Of a DNA stretch of 8,062 nt, positions 5,969 to 8,062 are shown one piece after another (the stretch's first letter is position 1; each line of letters begins with the position of its first letter). The notes under the pieces are model-generated. The model was given only the letters and a program-made list of their open reading frames with translations. It was not told where the DNA came from and made no database searches. This DNA comes from Gammaproteobacteria bacterium. GTDB lineage: Bacteria; Pseudomonadota; Gammaproteobacteria; Steroidobacterales; Steroidobacteraceae. Location of the stretch: positions 1-8,062 of the forward strand of contig VBNY01000053.1 in the NCBI GenBank assembly GCA_005877705.1, read 5' to 3'. Made by a program: the position numbers and the translations under genes.

Positions 5969-7015
5969 TCACTCAAGAGAGCCGCTCGGCTGTCGGGAGC
6001 CGGCCACGGGCGGCAAGGACTCGAGCGGCCACTGCGCGCGGGCCTCAATGGCGAGGCCGTCGTGTTGGCCCACGGCGAGGCGCGCCAGGCCGGCTACTGC
6101 GATCATCGCCGCGTTGTCGGTGCAGAACTCGATGCGTGGATAGTACACGCGCCCGCCTTTGCGGCCGACGGCCTCGTCAAGCCGGGTCCGCAGATAGCGA
6201 TTGGCGCTGACCCCTCCCGAGACGACGAGCGCGTCGAGCCCGGTTTGCTCCATGGCGCGCAGCGCCTTGGCGGTGAGCGTCTCGACGATGGCCTCCTGCA
6301 CCCCGCGCGCCACGTCGGCTTTCAGCGTCTCCGTCAACTGCCGTCCGCGCAAGGCGTGCAGCACAGCGGTCTTGAGGCCCGAGAAGCTGAACTCCAGCCC
6401 GCTGCGATCCAGCATTGGACGCGGAAAGGTGAACGCACCGGCAGCACCCGTGGCGGCCAGCCGGGCAAGCTCGGGACCGCCGGGATACGGCAATCCCAGC
6501 AGCTTCGCGGTCTTGTCGAAGGCTTCACCCGCCGCATCATCGCGCGTCTCTCCCAACAGCTCGTAACGGCCCACGGCCTGCACTTCGATCAGCATCGTGT
6601 GCCCGCCGGAGACCAGCAGGGCGACGTGCGGAAAGGGCGGCGGCTGCGGCTCGAGCAGCGGAGCAAGCAGGTGCCCCTCGAGGTGGTGCACGCCGATCGC
6701 GGGCACCCCCCACGCGTAGGCGAGGCTTCGCGCCAAGGCCGCGCCCGTGAGCAGCGCGCCGATCAGCCCAGGACCTGCGGTGTATGCCACGCCGTTGAGA
6801 TCCGCGGACGCCGTGCCGGCGCGCTCGAGTGCGCTTCGCACGAGCGGCAGCAGCCGCCGTACGTGGTCGCGAGAGGCCAACTCCGGCACCACACCGCCGA
6901 AGACCCGGTGCAGCTCCACCTGGCTGAAAAGCTCGTGCGCGAGCAGGCCCCGCCGCTCATCCAGCACGGCAACGGCGCTCTCGTCACACGATGATTCAAG
7001 GGCCAGGACACGCAT
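5969..7015 (-). CDS. tsaD: tRNA N6-adenosine threonylcarbamoyltransferase (t6A synthesis)
   Basis: TsaD transfers the threonylcarbamoyl group from TsaC/Sua5-made threonylcarbamoyl-AMP to A37 of ANN-decoding tRNAs, working with TsaB and TsaE in the cytosol. The 348-aa protein is collinear with the E. coli one: MRVLALESSCDES (1-13), GGVVPELASRDHVR (40-53), the metal-binding HHLEGH (110-115, with His111 and His115), VSGGHT (135-140), DDAAGEAFDKTAKLLGL (159-175), FSFSGLKT (209-216), SGGVSAN (266-272) and FCTDNAAM (297-304, Asp300). It is about ten residues longer than usual at the C terminus. An in-frame ATG at 7048 would add 11 residues, but family homology starts exactly at ATG 7015 and the extension covers the rpsU promoter region, so 7015 is preferred. 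GGAG at 7032-7029, 13 bases upstream, may be the ribosome binding site. It heads the tsaD-folB-folK run and diverges from rpsU, as in E. coli. Confidence 0.97.
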   Translation of the reverse strand: MRVLALESSCDESAVAVLDERRGLLAHELFSQVELHRVFGGVVPELASRDHVRRLLPLVRSALERAGTASADLNGVAYTAGPGLIGALLTGAALARSLAYAWGVPAIGVHHLEGHLLAPLLEPQPPPFPHVALLVSGGHTMLIEVQAVGRYELLGETRDDAAGEAFDKTAKLLGLPYPGGPELARLAATGAAGAFTFPRPMLDRSGLEFSFSGLKTAVLHALRGRQLTETLKADVARGVQEAIVETLTAKALRAMEQTGLDALVVSGGVSANRYLRTRLDEAVGRKGGRVYYPRIEFCTDNAAMIAVAGLARLAVGQHDGLAIEARAQWPLESLPPVAGSRQPSGSLE

Positions 7016-7036
7016 ACTGTGCGCAGCACTCCGTCT

Positions 7037-7065
7037 TTGCCTTTGCAACCTCGCTCAATTAGAAT
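7037..7065 (+). promoter_or_regulatory. Candidate sigma-70 promoter of rpsU
   Basis: TTGCCT (7037-7042) and TAGAAT (7060-7065) are 17 bases apart, with four and five consensus matches. Transcription would begin near 7072, giving a leader of about 58 nt before the rpsU ATG. The AT-rich stretch 7057-7065 stands out in very GC-rich surroundings. Confidence 0.65.
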
Positions 7066-7086
7066 CCCCCGCCCCGTCAGTGTCCG
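7058..7086 (-). promoter_or_regulatory. Candidate sigma-70 promoter of the tsaD-folB-folK run
   Basis: On the minus strand CGGACA (7086-7081) and TCTAAT (7063-7058) are 17 bases apart, with four and five consensus matches. The -10 box lies on the same AT island as the rpsU -10 box, read the other way. Transcription would start near 7051, about 36 nt before the tsaD ATG at 7015. Confidence 0.5.
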
Positions 7087-7089
7087 CCC

Positions 7090-7103
7090 GGGCGTGCGCG
7101 CCC
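7090..7103 (+). other. Small GC hairpin in the rpsU leader
   Basis: GGGCG (7090-7094) and CGCCC (7099-7103) can form a five-pair stem with a TGCG loop, within the predicted rpsU leader and about 27 bases before the ATG. Only two Ts follow, so it does not look like a terminator. A regulatory role is possible but not shown, and such a short stem can arise by chance in GC-rich DNA. Confidence 0.3.
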
Positions 7104-7120
7104 TTCATGATCAACGACTT

Positions 7121-7124
7121 GAGG
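7121..7124 (+). promoter_or_regulatory. Ribosome binding site of rpsU
   Basis: GAGG lies five bases before the ATG at 7130. It decides the start: the frame is open upstream to 7019, but only this ATG has a Shine-Dalgarno and coincides with the beginning of S21 homology. Confidence 0.8.
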
Positions 7125-7129
7125 TTTCG

Positions 7130-7339
7130 ATGCCGAGCGTTCGTGTCCGCGAGAATGAGTATTTCGATGCCGCCTTGCGGCGTTTCAAACGCGCCTGCGA
7201 GAAGGCCGGGATTCTCACCGAGCTGCGTCGGCGCGAATTCTACGAGAAGCCCACGCAGGAGCGGAAACGCAAGAAGGCCGCCGCCATCAAACGGCATATG
7301 AAGCGCGTCTCGCGCGACGGCATGCGCGCCTCGCGCTAG
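7130..7339 (+). CDS. rpsU: 30S ribosomal protein S21
   Basis: A small basic protein of the 30S subunit platform that takes part in translation initiation and mRNA binding. The 69-aa product matches E. coli S21 (71 aa) almost throughout: RVRENEYFDAALRRFKRACE (5-24), EKAGILTELRRREFYEKPT (24-42) and ERKRKKAAAIKRH (44-56). The lysine- and arginine-rich C-terminal half is typical. The familiar E. coli order is rpsU-dnaG-rpoD divergent from tsaD; here yqeY follows rpsU after 14 bp, and dnaG may lie beyond the right edge, though that is a guess. Confidence 0.98.
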   Translation: MPSVRVRENEYFDAALRRFKRACEKAGILTELRRREFYEKPTQERKRKKAAAIKRHMKRVSRDGMRASR

Positions 7340-7353
7340 AAGCACCCGCGCGC

Positions 7354-7800
7354 ATGGCGCTCAAGGAACGCATCACCGAAGACATGAAGAGCGCGATGCG
7401 GGCCGGCGACAAGGACCGGCTCGGAACGATCCGCCTGGCGCTGGCTGCGATCAAGCAGCGCGAAGTCGATGAGCGCGTCAGCCTCGACGATGCCCAGGTG
7501 CTCGCGGTGCTCGAGAAGATGATCAAGCAGCGCAGGGAAGCCATCATTCAATTTGACAGCGGCGGCCGCGCGGACCTGGTCGCCAAGGAAACCGCCGAAA
7601 TCGCCGTGCTGCAGGGCTACCTGCCCGCGCGCCTGAGCGACGCCGAAATCGAGGCGCTGATCCGTGAGGCCATCGCCGCTACCGGCGCCGTCTCGATCAA
7701 GGACATGGGCAAGGTCATGGGTGCGGTGAAGGCCAAAGCCCAGGGGCGCGCCGACCTGGCCGAGGTGAGCGCCCGCATCAAACAGACGCTCGGCGGATAG
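7354..7800 (+). CDS. yqeY: GatB/YqeY domain-containing protein
   Basis: The 148-aa protein consists of a single YqeY domain, similar to the C-terminal tail of the GatB subunit of tRNA amidotransferase. MALKERITEDMKSAMRAGDK (1-20) followed by RLGTIRLALAAIKQREVDER (22-41) is the characteristic opening. EKMIKQRREAIIQF (54-67), LQGYLPARLSDAEIEALI (85-102) and KDMGKVMGAVKAKAQGRADL (115-134) are also familiar. The C-terminal part resembles the tRNA-contacting GatB tail, but the role of free-standing YqeY is unsettled. The ATG lies 14 bp after the rpsU stop, suggesting co-transcription; no strong Shine-Dalgarno is seen, only AGAAG at 7338-7342. Length and start agree with the family. Confidence 0.93.
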   Translation: MALKERITEDMKSAMRAGDKDRLGTIRLALAAIKQREVDERVSLDDAQVLAVLEKMIKQRREAIIQFDSGGRADLVAKETAEIAVLQGYLPARLSDAEIEALIREAIAATGAVSIKDMGKVMGAVKAKAQGRADLAEVSARIKQTLGG

Positions 7801-7812
7801 GGCGACGGCCAA

Positions 7813-7831
7813 GGCCGCCTGAGCGGCGGCC
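7813..7831 (+). other. Perfect GC hairpin after yqeY, without a T tract
   Basis: GGCCGCC (7813-7819) and GGCGGCC (7825-7831) form a seven-pair stem with a TGAGC loop, 12 bases after the yqeY stop. The following bases are GCTCTGGGG, so an intrinsic terminator is unlikely. It may protect an mRNA end or weakly attenuate read-through into the next gene. Confidence 0.4.
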
Positions 7832-7861
7832 GCTCTGGGGCGGGATGAAATCCAGGCTGGG

Positions 7862-8062
7862 ATGAATAGAGGCCTCGCCACCGCAGCGACCCTGATCGTC
7901 ATCGCCCTCGCCTGCCTGGCCGTGAGCCGCAAGCTGGAGCGTGAGCGCCGGCTGCTACGAAAGCTGCGCGCCCGCGAGGCGCTCGACCCGGGGGACGGCC
8001 TGGGCCTCGATGAGCTGAGCGCAGACGAGCGCTACGCCGCCGAATCGCTGGCCGCCGCCGGG
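7862..8062 (+). CDS. Hypothetical small membrane protein, 3' end cut by the window edge
   Basis: 67 codons without a stop run to the right edge. The N terminus has one hydrophobic segment at about residues 5-21 (TAATLIVIALACLA within it), followed by a strongly basic, helix-prone stretch SRKLERERRLLRKLRARE (22-39) and then an acidic part, DPGDGLGLDELSADERY. The charge pattern suggests a single membrane helix with the C-terminal part in the cytosol and perhaps a short coiled coil. Cys18 does not sit in a proper lipobox. I do not recognise the family. The ATG at 7862 is preceded by AGG at 7854-7856. It lies 61 bp after yqeY on the same strand and may belong to the same transcript. That it is a real gene is likely but not certain. 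Confidence 0.55.
   Translation, partial: MNRGLATAATLIVIALACLAVSRKLERERRLLRKLRAREALDPGDGLGLDELSADERYAAESLAAAG

Noticed and set aside
5480..6994. 504-codon open frame on the plus strand opposite folK, folB and tsaD
   Set aside because: It lies antisense to three well-identified genes, its composition is that of a complementary-strand shadow, and it shows no family motif.
7016..7048. Upstream ATG adding 11 residues to TsaD
   Set aside because: The family N terminus MRVLxxExSCDE starts at 7015, and the longer form would begin upstream of the predicted transcription start or inside the rpsU promoter.
7019..7129. Upstream in-frame extension of rpsU
   Set aside because: It includes the promoter and leader; S21 length and the Shine-Dalgarno at 7121-7124 fix the start at 7130.
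7813..7831. Intrinsic terminator after yqeY
   Set aside because: The stem is strong but no T tract follows, so it is listed only as a hairpin.
7845..7865. Six-codon mini-ORF (MKSRLG, stop) overlapping the ATG of the last gene as ATGA
   Set aside because: It is too short to support, and such overlaps arise easily by chance; a role in translational coupling cannot be shown from one sequence.
1..8062. Mobile elements, defence system, CRISPR array or tRNA genes
   Set aside because: No transposase, integrase, long direct or inverted repeats, spaced repeats or tRNA-like cloverleaf was noticed by eye on either strand; composition is uniform and the genes are housekeeping.

Overview
This window looks like a conserved chromosomal segment from a high-GC gammaproteobacterium. 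The CCA-adding enzyme, TsaD, S21 and FolB read close to their Escherichia coli counterparts from memory. The neighbourhoods also resemble two known E. coli groupings: tsaD divergent from rpsU, and folB near bacA/uppP and cca. Codon use is strongly GC-biased throughout. I see no transposase, integrase, phage gene, CRISPR array, rRNA or tRNA. A Xanthomonadales or Nevskiales/Steroidobacter-like host is my inference and has not been tested.

Layout, left to right. (1) A zinc-metallopeptidase lipoprotein on the minus strand, cut by the left edge, diverges across 33 bp from cca on the plus strand. (2) cca converges on uppP (minus) with a hairpin between them that could terminate both. (3) Upstream of uppP lies a MidA/NDUFAF7-family methyltransferase (minus). 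Its frame is broken by one base, and a strong intrinsic terminator overlaps its stop. (4) Only 11 bp away a PTR1/FolM-type pteridine reductase starts on the plus strand. Its candidate promoter ends so close to the ATG that the message would be leaderless. (5) The reductase converges, with a 50-bp antisense overlap, on a minus-strand run tsaD-folB-folK with 12-14 bp gaps. (6) tsaD diverges from rpsU through two back-to-back promoters that share one AT-rich island. (7) rpsU is followed by yqeY, a GC-rich hairpin and the start of a small membrane protein cut by the right edge.

Functionally there are two themes. One is tRNA and translation: CCA 3'-end addition, t6A modification through TsaD, ribosomal protein S21, and a YqeY-domain protein. 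The other is folate and pterin metabolism: FolB and FolK make the pterin pyrophosphate precursor, and the reductase lies head-on to them. UppP recycles the undecaprenyl carrier for the cell wall. I see no convincing new system. The points most worth checking are the single-base frameshift, the leaderless promoter layout, the shared divergent promoter, the antisense folK/reductase overlap, and a Glu in place of the first catalytic Asp of the CCA enzyme.
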